In this document: positions 46,960 to 58,000 of the stretch, piece by piece
Layout of the letters: each line of letters starts with the position of its first letter
Numbering within the stretch: the stretch's first letter is position 1
From: Pseudomonas viridiflava
GTDB taxonomy: Bacteria; Pseudomonadota; Gammaproteobacteria; Pseudomonadales; Pseudomonadaceae
Assembly: GCA_900596015.1 (NCBI GenBank)
Contig: UVIF01000016.1
Coordinates: 1-64,000, forward strand
Reading direction: 5' to 3'
DNA length: 64,000 nucleotides
The notes under the pieces: generated by a model
What the model saw: the letters and a program-made list of their open reading frames with translations, nothing else
Told to the model about the DNA's origin: nothing
Database searches by the model: none
Made by a program: the position numbers and the translations under genes

Positions 46960-47184
46960 ATGAAATCCATCCATACAGAACGCTATTCCACGCTGATCCG
47001 GGCACTTATCGCCTGCAGGAAAGAGAAGGGCTTGAGCCAGACCGAGCTGGCGCGGCGAGTGGGGAGGCCACAGTCATATATCTCCAAGGTGGAAAATGCG
47101 GAGAGGAGGTTGGATGTGGTGGAGTTTCTGGAGATTTGTGAGGCGATTGGGGTGGAGGGAGGGGAGGTGATGCGGGGGGTGTGA
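46960..47184 (+). CDS. short XRE-family DNA-binding protein
   Basis: A 74-residue protein that is almost entirely one helix-turn-helix (LIACRKEKGLSQTELARRVGRPQSYISKVENAERRLDVVEFLEICEAIGV). ATG 46960 begins MKSIHTERYS, a usual start for these small Pseudomonas regulators. Size and operator layout resemble restriction-modification controller proteins and antitoxin regulators, but no restriction or toxin gene is adjacent. Upstream repeats and a leader hairpin suggest tight control of its own level. Confidence 0.8.
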   Translation: MKSIHTERYSTLIRALIACRKEKGLSQTELARRVGRPQSYISKVENAERRLDVVEFLEICEAIGVEGGEVMRGV

Positions 47185-47232
47185 CGGGGACGGTGTGCAG
47201 GTGTAACTGACCCTAGCGCCACCTTCCAAAAA

Positions 47233-47754
47233 TCACTCCAACTCAATTGCGGAACTCGCCACCTTCACCACCAAGCTTGCAAAGAATATGCACCCGATCA
47301 ACCGGGCAAAAATCTCGAGCGTTTCGCACACATCAGGATCTTCGAACAGCACAGGTCGTGAATCAATCGCACAAAGCGCCCCGTACAACCGACCATCAGG
47401 CAGGAAAATAGGCACGCCTACATAACTGTCCAGATCATAGGTCTTGACGATTAGTCGTGAGGCGAAGCTCTGGTCATGACTGACTCTCGGAATCAGCAAC
47501 GGCGCAGGGTCCCGCTGAAACTCGCTGCAGATCGTGTCTTCCAGCGGAAAAGCCTCACCCGCGCCGATCCCTAGGTCAGCGGAATCGTGCACAGAGCAGA
47601 TCACCAACTCGGCGTCGCCGAACTTGGTGATCGCGGCGAAGCGCATGTTGGTGAGCCGGGTCACCAGACGCAGGATGTTGGTGGTGGCTTCGATTTCAGC
47701 AATGGCTGAGCGTTCTTCCTGGGACAGGAGGCTGGGCGGGTAGTCGAGTGTCAT
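47233..47754 (-). CDS. GAF-domain protein
   Basis: A 173-residue protein that is essentially one GAF domain (about residues 18-165): LVTRLTNMRFAAITKFGDAELVICSV, EDTICSEFQRDPAPLLIPRV, YVGVPIFLPDGRLYGALCAIDSRP. GAF domains bind small ligands such as cyclic nucleotides, tetrapyrroles or phytochrome pigments; a conserved Cys (TICSEF) is present. There is no output domain, so it would need a partner. ATG 47754 chosen for the family start; the frame is open to 47859. Confidence 0.8.
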   Translation of the reverse strand: MTLDYPPSLLSQEERSAIAEIEATTNILRLVTRLTNMRFAAITKFGDAELVICSVHDSADLGIGAGEAFPLEDTICSEFQRDPAPLLIPRVSHDQSFASRLIVKTYDLDSYVGVPIFLPDGRLYGALCAIDSRPVLFEDPDVCETLEIFARLIGCIFFASLVVKVASSAIELE

Positions 47755-48054
47755 GGTGTACCTCGGCGTTTGGTGCAGTTTCGACCTGTGAGCGAAGTTC
47801 TGCAAGGGGGAGATGGAGCGATGTTGTGACACGGGCGCTATGCAGCCAAAACCGAGCATTCAGGTACAGAAAACCCGTTGTGCGCTACGCAAGGTGCCTG
47901 GTTTGTGAAGCTTGTTTGGTGGGCCGGGGTAATCTGAACCGGTTTATTAAGCTATTGATTTTAATAGATAATTTTCGGTTAAGTATTTGTTTGGAATACC
48001 TTTTGGAATACCCGTCGATAAATTTGAATTCGGGACGCTGTAGGTTGAGAAAAC
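47755..48054. other. AT-rich intergenic region
   Basis: No gene is supported. From about 47930 it is clearly AT-richer than the chromosome around it and contains a 10-bp direct repeat TTGGAATACC at 47991-48000 and 48003-48012 and a small CTATT/AATAG dyad at 47952-47967. It may mark the left edge of the accessory island. Confidence 0.45.
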
Positions 48055-48945
48055 TTATCGTGGCACGAGGTAAAGCCTGTGCTCTGTCTCTCTCAGTATG
48101 AGCTCCTCAAGAATTTTCGTCCTGGACAACTGATGCTCTTCGGCAAGCTTGTCGAGGGCGGCGTTGATATTGTTGTTAAGCACAAAGTTGTACTGCTTCT
48201 TGTGGGTAGCGTTCACTCGCGTCTTTTGCGTGCTCCAGCGCCTCTTGATCTTCTCCACGTAGAGCTCTTTTTCGCCGGATGAGGCACTACTGTGGTCGAA
48301 AAACTCCAGTAGCTCGCCATGTCGGGTGAAAGGCTTCTCTAGTCGGATTAGCGTCGGCTGGTTCTGCTCGAGCCAACTCCACGCCAGTGAGCATTTTTCT
48401 CGCTCATCTTGGTCTTTGAACCACTTGAAGATCTTGTCGGTTCGCAGATGCTCATTCCAATCCTCCGCAAGGTAGCGTAACGCCCTCTCTTTCCTGCTGA
48501 AGTCCGTATTCCAAAGGTCGAAAAGTACTATCACCTGATCCTTGTTGGGTAGTGTTCGGAAAATGCTGTTGCGCAGCCTTAGGTTGGTCTTCCTCATGGC
48601 TTCTGCTGCCAGCCATTTCGGCTGCCGCCCATTCCTTTCTATCCAGCCAAAAGCCTCCAGCGGGAGCAGTTGCATTTCTCGAGCGTGTTCAAGATCGCGC
48701 TTTAGACTTCGGCTGTCTTTGAGTGTCTGTGCGATTTTGTCACGCATCGTAGGGCTATTGAATTGGCAGTCATCGAGGCGCTCTCCTTCCCTTCCGACTA
48801 GAGATAGCCACAGCCAGGCCACCTCTCGGTTGTGTAGCGACCACCCGGTCAGCAAGGCAGAAAGATTGTCATCGTCATCTTTTTGAGTGTCTTCGCTCAG
48901 AATAAAGGTCATGGGTAGATCGCTTATAGATGTTTTGTAGAGCAT
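48055..48945 (-). CDS. orphan protein with C-terminal ribbon-helix-helix-like segment
   Basis: A 296-residue protein not matched to a known family. It is rich in Trp, Arg and Glu and appears all-helical (WSLHNREVAWLWLSLVGREGERLDD, AEAMRKTNLRLRNSIFRTLPNKDQVIVLFDLWN). The last 45 residues (FVLNNNINAALDKLAEEHQLSRTKILEELILRETEHR) resemble a CopG-type ribbon-helix-helix, which binds DNA. Neither possible start (48945 or 48912) has a clear ribosome site. It sits at the left edge of the island, just outside the IS21 element, and codon use looks less GC-biased than in the core genes. Confidence 0.65.
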   Translation of the reverse strand: MLYKTSISDLPMTFILSEDTQKDDDDNLSALLTGWSLHNREVAWLWLSLVGREGERLDDCQFNSPTMRDKIAQTLKDSRSLKRDLEHAREMQLLPLEAFGWIERNGRQPKWLAAEAMRKTNLRLRNSIFRTLPNKDQVIVLFDLWNTDFSRKERALRYLAEDWNEHLRTDKIFKWFKDQDEREKCSLAWSWLEQNQPTLIRLEKPFTRHGELLEFFDHSSASSGEKELYVEKIKRRWSTQKTRVNATHKKQYNFVLNNNINAALDKLAEEHQLSRTKILEELILRETEHRLYLVPR

Positions 48946-49029
48946 GTTAAGACGATTTTTAGATGCAGGATAGGGGTGTAATAGGTGAGAGTAAAATTCA
49001 ATTGTTGCCCGATTTGTATGGCTCCGACA

Positions 49030-49035
49030 GCTTTA
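49030..49035. repeat. target site duplication of the IS21 element, left copy
   Basis: GCTTTA, repeated at 50996-51001 on the other side of the element; 4-8 bp is the usual range for IS21. Confidence 0.8.
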
Positions 49036-49109
49036 TGTCAACGCCAACCCAAAACTGACCCCTTTACTGCATTTTTCGCCAACTGAAATCTGACCCCCTC
49101 GGCCTGCTT

Positions 49110-50911
<1,802 letters not shown>

Positions 50912-50995
50912 CTCGGCAGCTCAAAGCCACCATGATCGCCCAGGGGGTCAAATTTGAGTTGGCGTTAGGGGGTCAGTTTTACATTGGCGGTGACA

Positions 50996-51001
50996 GCTTT
51001 A
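50996..51001. repeat. target site duplication of the IS21 element, right copy
   Basis: GCTTTA, identical to 49030-49035. Confidence 0.8.
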
Positions 51002-51292
51002 CGGGGTGCTATAGACTGGATTTTTTATAAGTCGTTAAACCGGCACCTTGCGATGCTAGTGGCGTTACATAAGCAATTCGTTGAGGTCAGGATTGACTAG
51101 GGATGGTTACGCTCCTTTGAAGTTATTTCCATAGCGGGTCTGCTCACTGCTGCATGAGTGCTCGCACCGACGCTGGTGTGGAAAGTCCAGGCACTTACAG
51201 AGTGATCGCCGTGATTACGATTTTGGATTGTTCATGAGCAGTATTTTTTTACTGCCACTGCAGATTCTCTGAGCTAACAGAGGAGCCTGCTC

Positions 51293-51520
51293 ATGAGGAT
51301 CATTCGCCTGAAAGAAGTAATCGATTCGACCGGCTTGGCACGGTCTACCATCTACAAGTACATCGGGGAGGGCACCTTCCCGAAGTCGGTTTCGTTGGGG
51401 GATCGCTGTGTCGGCTGGGTAGACAGCGAGGTACACGACTGGATCCTGGCAAGGATTGAGGAGCGCGATTTGGCTGAAGACTCTCCAGTCCGACTTGGCC
51501 GCCCGGGCGTGGTCAGCTAG
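51293..51520 (+). CDS. alpA: AlpA-family phage/satellite regulator
   Basis: A 75-residue AlpA-type MerR-like helix-turn-helix (MRIIRLKEVIDSTGLARSTIYKYIGEGTFPKSVSLGDRCVGWVDSEVHDWI). In the prototype AlpA activates the integrase gene of a P4-like element. GAGGAG lies seven bases before the ATG and its left part pairs with an upstream CTCTG (51267-51271 with 51278-51282). No integrase gene is found nearby, so if the satellite link holds the integrase must lie beyond the window or has been lost. Confidence 0.88.
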   Translation: MRIIRLKEVIDSTGLARSTIYKYIGEGTFPKSVSLGDRCVGWVDSEVHDWILARIEERDLAEDSPVRLGRPGVVS

Positions 51521-51533
51521 TAGCTAACATTCT

Positions 51534-51569
51534 AGGTCATGATCGGTTGTCGCCGGTCATGACCTTTAT
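51534..51569 (+). terminator. terminator-like hairpin after alpA
   Basis: AGGTCATGA (51534-51542) pairs perfectly with TCATGACCT (51557-51565), with TCGG/CCGG extending the stem inward, and TTTAT follows. The T tract is weak. Confidence 0.6.
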
Positions 51570-51910
51570 GCCGGTTGAGCCTTGCCGACCACTTGCACTC
51601 CCTCCAGTAAATCCGGGTTATGTGCTCCCATGGCTCGGGTTTCTGGAGGTAAGAGGGCCAGTGCTGGAGCTGCCAGGCGATGGTTTATTTCCGGAGTGAG
51701 GCATAGGGTGAAAATGATGGTGTGGCTGGTGTAGTCGGGTTCATTTTCCCGGGCGCATCAAGGAAGGCGTTTTCGGTATGGGTAATATGCTTTTACTACT
51801 ACTTACAAGCTGATGGGCTATTACCCCTTTGGTTCGTATCACAACTATTTACTCGGCAGAGGCCTATCAGATCGGCAAAGGTAGAGGTTAAAAATTACAC
51901 AGTAGGCACT
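51570..51910. other. intergenic region between alpA and the YagK-like gene
   Basis: No convincing gene. A 68-codon frame at 51722-51928 has no family resemblance and runs into the leader hairpin of the next gene. The right half is AT-rich and may hold the promoter of the YagK-like gene. Confidence 0.5.
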
Positions 51911-51943
51911 GGTTATGTAACTCACTAACTGAGAGTCATAACC
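51911..51943 (+). promoter_or_regulatory. leader hairpin abutting the YagK-like start codon
   Basis: GGTTATG (51911-51917) pairs with CATAACC (51937-51943), whose last base touches the ATG at 51944. CTC (51921-51923) and GAG (51931-51933) can pair inside. The only ribosome-site-like bases (GAGAG) lie within this structure. Confidence 0.5.
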
Positions 51944-52612
51944 ATGCTTCGACATCCCGATAACACCAATCTCCATCTACACCGCGAAGACACCTTCGAA
52001 GGCTTGCCAGTCATGGTTGAGAAAGGTCCCTTCGTTCGGCAATACCTGTCCCGCTTGAAACGCACCATAGATATGGCTCTTAGCCAATACTCCAGAGTAC
52101 TGGCCTTTAGAGTGGATCTCCGTCTGCCGCTCGGAGTCGATCTACCTGAATATGCGTACACGAATGAGGTCATAAGTAGGTTCGTAGCTTCCTTCAGCGC
52201 GAAGATTGAGCATAACCGTGACAAGGCCCGTGAGCGGAGCCTGTACGCTCATGACTGCAAGGTCCGCTACGTCTGGGCCAGAGAAGTGGGACATGGCAAC
52301 AGGCCTCATTACCACCTGGTGATATTGCTCAATCGAGATGCGTACCGAGCTGTAGGTCGGCTTGTATCCAGACGACCAAGGATCTTTAGTCGCATGGAGG
52401 AGGCATGGGCCAGTGCTTTGGGCCTGCCTGACGATCAAGTTGACGGGCTGGTCGAGATCCCTCGTAACGCAGAGTACCGATTAAACCGGTATCCGCGCGC
52501 CGGCGATGAGGATGTGCTGCCGGGTCTGTTTTACCGCGCCAGCTACCTGTGCAAGTCAGCTACGAAGTTGTATGGGGACAACCACCATAGCTTTGGATGC
52601 AGCAGGAGCTAA
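51944..52612 (+). CDS. YagK/YfjJ (inovirus Gp2-type) replication-like protein
   Basis: A 222-residue protein of the family found in phage satellites, P4-like islands and filamentous phages. The HUH motif PHYHLVILLN (His122-Tyr-His124) and a later tyrosine in RASYLCKSATKLYG fit a rolling-circle-type nicking fold. The C-terminus HHSFGCSRS is the normal end of the family, so the gene looks complete. With alpA it marks a mobile island that now carries the BREX genes. Its real activity in such islands is unproved. Confidence 0.85.
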   Translation: MLRHPDNTNLHLHREDTFEGLPVMVEKGPFVRQYLSRLKRTIDMALSQYSRVLAFRVDLRLPLGVDLPEYAYTNEVISRFVASFSAKIEHNRDKARERSLYAHDCKVRYVWAREVGHGNRPHYHLVILLNRDAYRAVGRLVSRRPRIFSRMEEAWASALGLPDDQVDGLVEIPRNAEYRLNRYPRAGDEDVLPGLFYRASYLCKSATKLYGDNHHSFGCSRS

Positions 52613-52689
52613 GTCACGCATCTGGTCTTGCCGAGAGTAGAGGGACCACCGTTATCGAAATGCCTGGTTCGTCGCGATCTTGGCCTGTT

Positions 52690-52716
52690 ATCATCATTTT
52701 TAGCATTACTGATGAT
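52690..52716. promoter_or_regulatory. inverted repeat upstream of brxR
   Basis: ATCATCA (52690-52696) and TGATGAT (52710-52716), spaced 13 bp, end 20 bp before the brxR start. BrxR proteins are known to repress their operons by binding inverted repeats here, so this is a candidate operator. Confidence 0.5.
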
Positions 52717-52736
52717 GGCAATGTGGACAAGGATCA

Positions 52737-53636
52737 ATGTACATGCCGAACTTGGCACCAAGTGGAGCCTCACCTAATCAACGTGAACGCCTCTGGCAGA
52801 TCGACTTCCTAACGCGTTTTCGTGGTCAGGTATCCCGGCAGGATCTGGTGCACCGCTTTGGCATTGCGCTGTCAAACGCCACACGGGACTTCTCTCTCTA
52901 CCGTCAGTTGGCACCTGATAACCTGGATTATGACCACCGCGATAAGGTGTATCGCCGGGCTAGAGGCTTCCAGCCGTTGTTCATCTATGATTGTGCACAT
53001 ACCTTGCAAACCCTGACCTGGGGCCAAGGGGTGGGATTGGAGGCCTTTGACCAGCCGATTCTAGTTGACTCTGCGCCGATACTGAATCAACCCGATTTGG
53101 ATATTTTGGCAACGGTATCCCGTGCCATGTATGCAGCCAAGGCGCTGACTATCCGGTATGTATCTGTTAGTAGCGGTGAATCTACACGTGAAATTGTGCC
53201 GCACAGCCTGGTTAATACTGGCCAGCGCTGGCATACGCGCGCCTATTGTAGAGCGCATTCCGAGTTCAGGGATTTTGTGCTGACCCGCATCACCGCCGCA
53301 GACGAAGTGGACGGTTTGATCGACGCAACGATTGAATCTTTGGCCCAGGATCGCGAGTGGAATCGTGAAGTGGAGCTGGAACTGATCCCGCACCCCCGCG
53401 CAACCTATTCCCGTGCCATCGAGCTGGATTACGGTCTCGAGTCCGGGCAATCCATCAAACTGTCAGTCCGAGCAGTAATGGCCGGCTATATGCTGCGGCG
53501 TTGGGGTGTCGACTGCAGTCCCAAGGCAACATTGCACCCTGATGAGTATCAACTGGCGTTGCGTGACCCCGCGGGGATCGCAAACCAAGTCAACCTGTAT
53601 ATTGCCCCTGGCTCTAATGATGAGAACGGCCTCTGA
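52737..53636 (+). CDS. brxR: BREX transcriptional regulator BrxR (WYL domain)
   Basis: A 299-residue protein with an N-terminal winged helix (about 15-75: RLWQIDFLTRFRGQVSRQDLVHRFGIALSNATRDFSLYRQL), a WYL ligand domain (about 125-205, with LVNTGQRWHTRAYCRAHSEFRDFVLTRIT) and a C-terminal WCX extension. This is the architecture and length of BrxR, which heads many type 1 BREX operons. AAGGA precedes ATG 52737; a second ATG lies two codons later. Its stop overlaps the next start by one base. Confidence 0.88.
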   Translation: MYMPNLAPSGASPNQRERLWQIDFLTRFRGQVSRQDLVHRFGIALSNATRDFSLYRQLAPDNLDYDHRDKVYRRARGFQPLFIYDCAHTLQTLTWGQGVGLEAFDQPILVDSAPILNQPDLDILATVSRAMYAAKALTIRYVSVSSGESTREIVPHSLVNTGQRWHTRAYCRAHSEFRDFVLTRITAADEVDGLIDATIESLAQDREWNREVELELIPHPRATYSRAIELDYGLESGQSIKLSVRAVMAGYMLRRWGVDCSPKATLHPDEYQLALRDPAGIANQVNLYIAPGSNDENGL

Positions 53637-54415
53637 TGAGCTCGACTGAATCCCAACAAAAATTCGGCTTCAAGTTCGGCCGCAACGGTGCCCACTCCGC
53701 CCGCACCATGATGCTGGCAGAGATTACCGAGCTGTTTCATGGTCGCGGCGTTGAGGCAATCCCCTCCCAATACCAGGAAGACATAGAGCTATTCAATGTC
53801 CTCCATAAGCCGACCGAGAAAGCAAGAAAGCTGACGTGGCGTCATCTCCTCGACCTTTACGGCATGGATATCACTATCCCGCTGTTCCGGACCTTTCGCC
53901 GTTTATGGGAAAGCGACGAGTCGGCAAGACCCATGCTCGCTTGCCAAATGGCACTGGCTCGGGATCCGCTGCTGCACCTGTCCCAGGAAAAGATTCTTTC
54001 ACTCGCGCCAGGTCAATGGTTGTCCCGCGAGGAAATGGAACAGGTTCTGGACGAGAAATGTCCGGACCGCTACAGCAAAGCAATGCTCAAATCACTGGCG
54101 CAGAACGTCAACGGCACCTGGACGAATGCGGGCTTTCTGATAGGGCGCACTAGAAAGCACCGTGCCGAGCCAGAGGTGCGCCCGGTCAACGTTGTGTTTG
54201 CCTTGTTCCTCGGTTACTTGCAGGGTGCAACCGGCAACCGGCTATTCACCAGTGAATGGACGCACGTGCTTAGCTGCCGCCAGGAACGATTGTTGGAGTT
54301 GGCCCGTCTGGCCAGCTACAGCGGGATGATTAATTTCAAACACTCCAGTGAGGTGGTGGAAGTGACTTTCCCCGACTACCTGAGTAAGGAAGAGGAGTCC
54401 TGGTTGCATGAGTAA
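53636..54415 (+). CDS. BREX subunit in the BrxA position
   Basis: A 259-residue soluble helical protein. Its place between brxR and brxB is where type 1 BREX has brxA (DUF1819), and SKAMLKSLAQNVNGTWTNAGFLIGRTRK recalls the winged-helix part of BrxA-like proteins. It is longer than the roughly 200 residues I know for BrxA and I could not confirm the family by eye. The start overlaps the brxR stop (TGATG), and its end overlaps brxB by 8 bp, so it belongs to the operon. Confidence 0.65.
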   Translation: MSSTESQQKFGFKFGRNGAHSARTMMLAEITELFHGRGVEAIPSQYQEDIELFNVLHKPTEKARKLTWRHLLDLYGMDITIPLFRTFRRLWESDESARPMLACQMALARDPLLHLSQEKILSLAPGQWLSREEMEQVLDEKCPDRYSKAMLKSLAQNVNGTWTNAGFLIGRTRKHRAEPEVRPVNVVFALFLGYLQGATGNRLFTSEWTHVLSCRQERLLELARLASYSGMINFKHSSEVVEVTFPDYLSKEEESWLHE

Positions 54416-54953
54416 CCGACTGAACCGCCTTATCAAGAGCTACGCCAGCCATATCAGCCTGCCCTGGATGAAGGGCTTGGCCAATGAGCAACGGGTGTTG
54501 TTTGCCGTTTACCACAAAGAGGACGAGCTCAAACTGCGTGCCAGGGTTGAAGAGTTTCGATTGGCCACCGAAAGCGCCGGCCACCCGTGGCTGGAGCTGG
54601 ATATTACCCGTCTGTTCTCTGACTGGATGGCCAAGCAGAAGTACCGCGAAGACTATTTTGAAGATCCGGATTCCCTGGCTCCCAAGTACAAGACCTTTGT
54701 TCGCCAGTCGGTCGAAGAGTTAGCTGAGCGAATCAACAGGCAAGCCGATGAAAAGACCGTTGTCGCGCTCATGGGCTGCGGCACCCTGTTTGGTTTTGCC
54801 TCCGTTTCTGACTTTGTTAAACAGCTGGCCGAACATATACCAGGGCGTCTGTTGGTACTCTTCCCAGGCGAGTACATCAATAACGGCTACCGCCTGCTCG
54901 ATGCCCGCGACGGCTGGGGTTACCAGGCCTCGGCGATTACCGCTGACAACTGA
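54408..54953 (+). CDS. brxB: BREX protein BrxB (DUF1788)
   Basis: A 181-residue protein with the DUF1788 C-terminal signature RLLVLFPGEYINNGYRLLDARDGWGYQASAI and the earlier TVVALMGCGTLFGFASVSDFV. BrxB is a core BREX component of unknown biochemical role. It overlaps the preceding gene by 8 bp; a 65-bp gap separates it from brxC. Confidence 0.9.
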   Translation: MSNRLNRLIKSYASHISLPWMKGLANEQRVLFAVYHKEDELKLRARVEEFRLATESAGHPWLELDITRLFSDWMAKQKYREDYFEDPDSLAPKYKTFVRQSVEELAERINRQADEKTVVALMGCGTLFGFASVSDFVKQLAEHIPGRLLVLFPGEYINNGYRLLDARDGWGYQASAITADN

Positions 54954-55018
54954 ATTCAGTCGAATAAAGACACTAACGCACAGATTGGCGCAGTAGGCGC
55001 AAAGGGAGTACGCCCAGG

Positions 55019-58000
55019 ATGTTGAACCGCGAGATTTACCAGCTCGACCCCCAGCAGAACCGTCTGGAAAACAACGGCGTCGCCGAAGTAAAGGACGACC
55101 AGTCAGCCCAGGCACTCAAGACCCTGCGCTACGAGCTGCAAACCTTCGTCTGCGACGGTGAGTACCAAGCCGGTCTCGACAAGATTCTGTCTGCCTACCT
55201 GCGCAATTTGGGCAGCCAGCACGAACAGCCCGGCGTGTGGATCTCTGGCTTCTTCGGTTCCGGTAAATCGCACCTGGCCAAAATGCTACGCGCACTGTGG
55301 ACTAACCAGCCGTTCAGCGATGGCGTCTCTGCTCGCGATATTGCCGATTTGCCTCAGGAGGTCAAAGACTACTTCAAGGAGCTGAGCAACGCCGCAAACC
55401 GCCACGGCGGTCTGCATGCCGCCTCCGGTACTCTGGGCTCCGGGGCCAACAACAACGTGCGTCTGGCGTTGCTCAACATTGTGTTCAAGTCCGCCGATCT
55501 GCCCGAGCAGTACCATCAGGCCCGCTTTGTATTGTGGCTGAAGAAGCAGGGTATCTTTGATCAGGTCAAAGACAAGGTCGAAACTGCGGGCGACAACTGG
55601 GACGACGAGCTGGAAGACCTGTACGTCTCCCGCAGCATTGCCGGTGCACTGCTTGAGGTGGACAGCACCCTGGGCGATGACGTTAAAGGTGTGCGCCAGC
55701 TACTGCGCGAACAGTACCCCAACGTCCAGGATGTCACGAACCAGCAAATGGTCGACGCCATCCACGATAGCTTAGCTCCGCAAGGTCAGTTCCCGCTCAC
55801 CCTGATGGTGCTCGATGAGGTGCAACAATACGTCGGCTCCGATACTGACAAGGCGCACCAAGTCCAGGAAGTGGTAGAAACCTGCTGCAAACACTCTATC
55901 TTCCAGAACAAACTGCTGTTTGTTGCCACCGGCCAGAGCGCCCTGTCGGGCATGCCTAACCTGCAGCGTCTGCTCGGTCGCTTCCAGATTCCAATTCAGC
56001 TGTCCGATACCGACGTCGAATCGGTGATCCGCAAAGTCATCCTTCAGAAAAAAGCCTCGGCCAAGCCGCAGCTAGAGCAGGTGCTGCAATCCCATCTGGG
56101 CGAGATCTCCCGCCAGCTGCGCGGTACTAAAATCGAGCACCACCAGGATGACGAAAAAGTCATGCTGGCCGATTACCCATTGCTGCCTGTACGCCGTCGC
56201 TTCTGGGAGCGAGTGCTGCGTATCGTCGACACCACTGGCACCGTCTCGCAACTGCGCAATCAGCTCAAGGTCATTCACGAGGCCGCCCAGGCCACCGCCG
56301 ACCAGCCGCTGGGTCATGTGGTGCCCGCGGACTTCATCTACAACCAGATCTCGGTCAACCTGCTGCAAACCGGCATCATCTCTAAAGAAATCTCCGAAAC
56401 TATCGGTCGCCTGTCAGCTGGCGATGCCGACGATAAGCTCAAGTCTCGGATCCTTGGGCTGGTGCTGCTGATCGGCAAACTGCCTACGGACCCGACAGCT
56501 GACTGCGGGGTGCGCGCCACCGCCGACATGCTTGCCGACCTCCTTATTGATGACCTCAATAATGGCAAAGATTCCATTCGCACCAGCGTGCCAAAGCTGC
56601 TACAGACACTGGCCGACGAGGGCCTGGTTATGCCTATGCAAACCAGCATTGGCACCGAGTACCGTCTGCAAACCCAGGAAAGCGCCCAGTGGTACGACAC
56701 CCTCCGCCAGGAAGAAGCTGACCTACGCGGTAATATGCAGCGCATCGAAAACATCCGTGTCGATTTGTTGCACAAAGAGCTGCGCCGCCAGGTAGCCCAA
56801 GTGCGCCTCACCCAGGGCAAGTGCAACGAGCCGCGCCAGGTTATCCCCTGTTTTGATCCCGAGCTGCCCAAAGACGCCAAAGAAAAAATCTATGTATGGG
56901 TACAGGACGGCTGGAGCATTGATGAAAAGAGCTTCCTCGCCGATGCTCGCAGCCGCGAGGCGGCCGAACCGACCATTTTGGTCTTTGTGCCGGCGCGCAA
57001 CCGTTCCGAGCTGACCACTGCCATCATTGCCGAACATGCCGCCCACGCAACCATGGAAAAGCGCGGCATTCCCAATACCGATGCCGGAAAAGACGCCCGC
57101 CTAGCGATGGGAACCCGCCATGGCGAGGCTCAAAAGTATGTACAGGTACTGCTGCGCGAAATTTTCGACGGCGTGCAAGTGTTGCAGGCCGGTGGTAATG
57201 AGGTCGATGGCAACAGTATTGCCGAACGGGTAGAAACCGCAGCGCGGGCCTCGCTGATTCGCCTCTACCGAGACTTCGATGTCGCTGACCATCCTGGCTG
57301 GGGCAAGGTCTACGACCGCGCCAGCAAAGAGGGCGGCCAAAACGCCCTGGAAGTACTGAGCTACAGCGGCGATGCCGAGCAGCAGCCCGTTTGCGCGGCC
57401 ATCAAACGCTATATTGGCGTGTCGAAAAAAGGCAGCGAGATCCGTGATCACTTTCTGGCAGCCCCCTACGGCTGGCCGCAGGACGCCATCGACGGTGGCC
57501 TTGCCATCCTGATGGCCGCCGGCATTCTCATTGCCTACGACAACCGCAATAACCCGGTCACCGCAACCACGCTAGAGCGCAAACAGATCACTCAAACCAA
57601 CTTCAAGCCGGAAAGCATCACCATCCGCTCGGTAGATCTGATCAAAATACGCGGTGTACTCACCAGTAGTGGTATCGACTGTCAGCCCGGTGAAGAAGCC
57701 ATCAAGCTGCCGCTGCTGGCTGAAAAAGGCCGCGAACTGGCCAAGCGAGCAGGGGGGGAAGCGCCACTGCCGAAAACTCCCGACAGCCGACTGTTCGACG
57801 AGCTGGCACGCCACTCCGGCAACACACAACTCAAGCATGTGCTGGATGAGCAAGATGCCATCAAAAAGGCGATCAAAGACTGGGCCGGCATCGCCCAGCG
57901 CATCGAAGCGCGGCGCAGTGACTGGACTCTGCTCAAAGACCTGCTCGCCCTTAGTCGCGGTCTGTCTTTCCATACCGCCATCCAGACCGAGGTGGATGCC

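Noticed and set aside
51238..51255. GCAGTA/TACTGC hairpin upstream of alpA as a terminator
   Set aside because: The T run is in the loop, not after the stem, so it is not an intrinsic terminator in either direction.
51722..51928. 68-codon frame between alpA and the YagK-like gene
   Set aside because: No ribosome site, no similarity recognised, and it overlaps the leader hairpin of the next gene.
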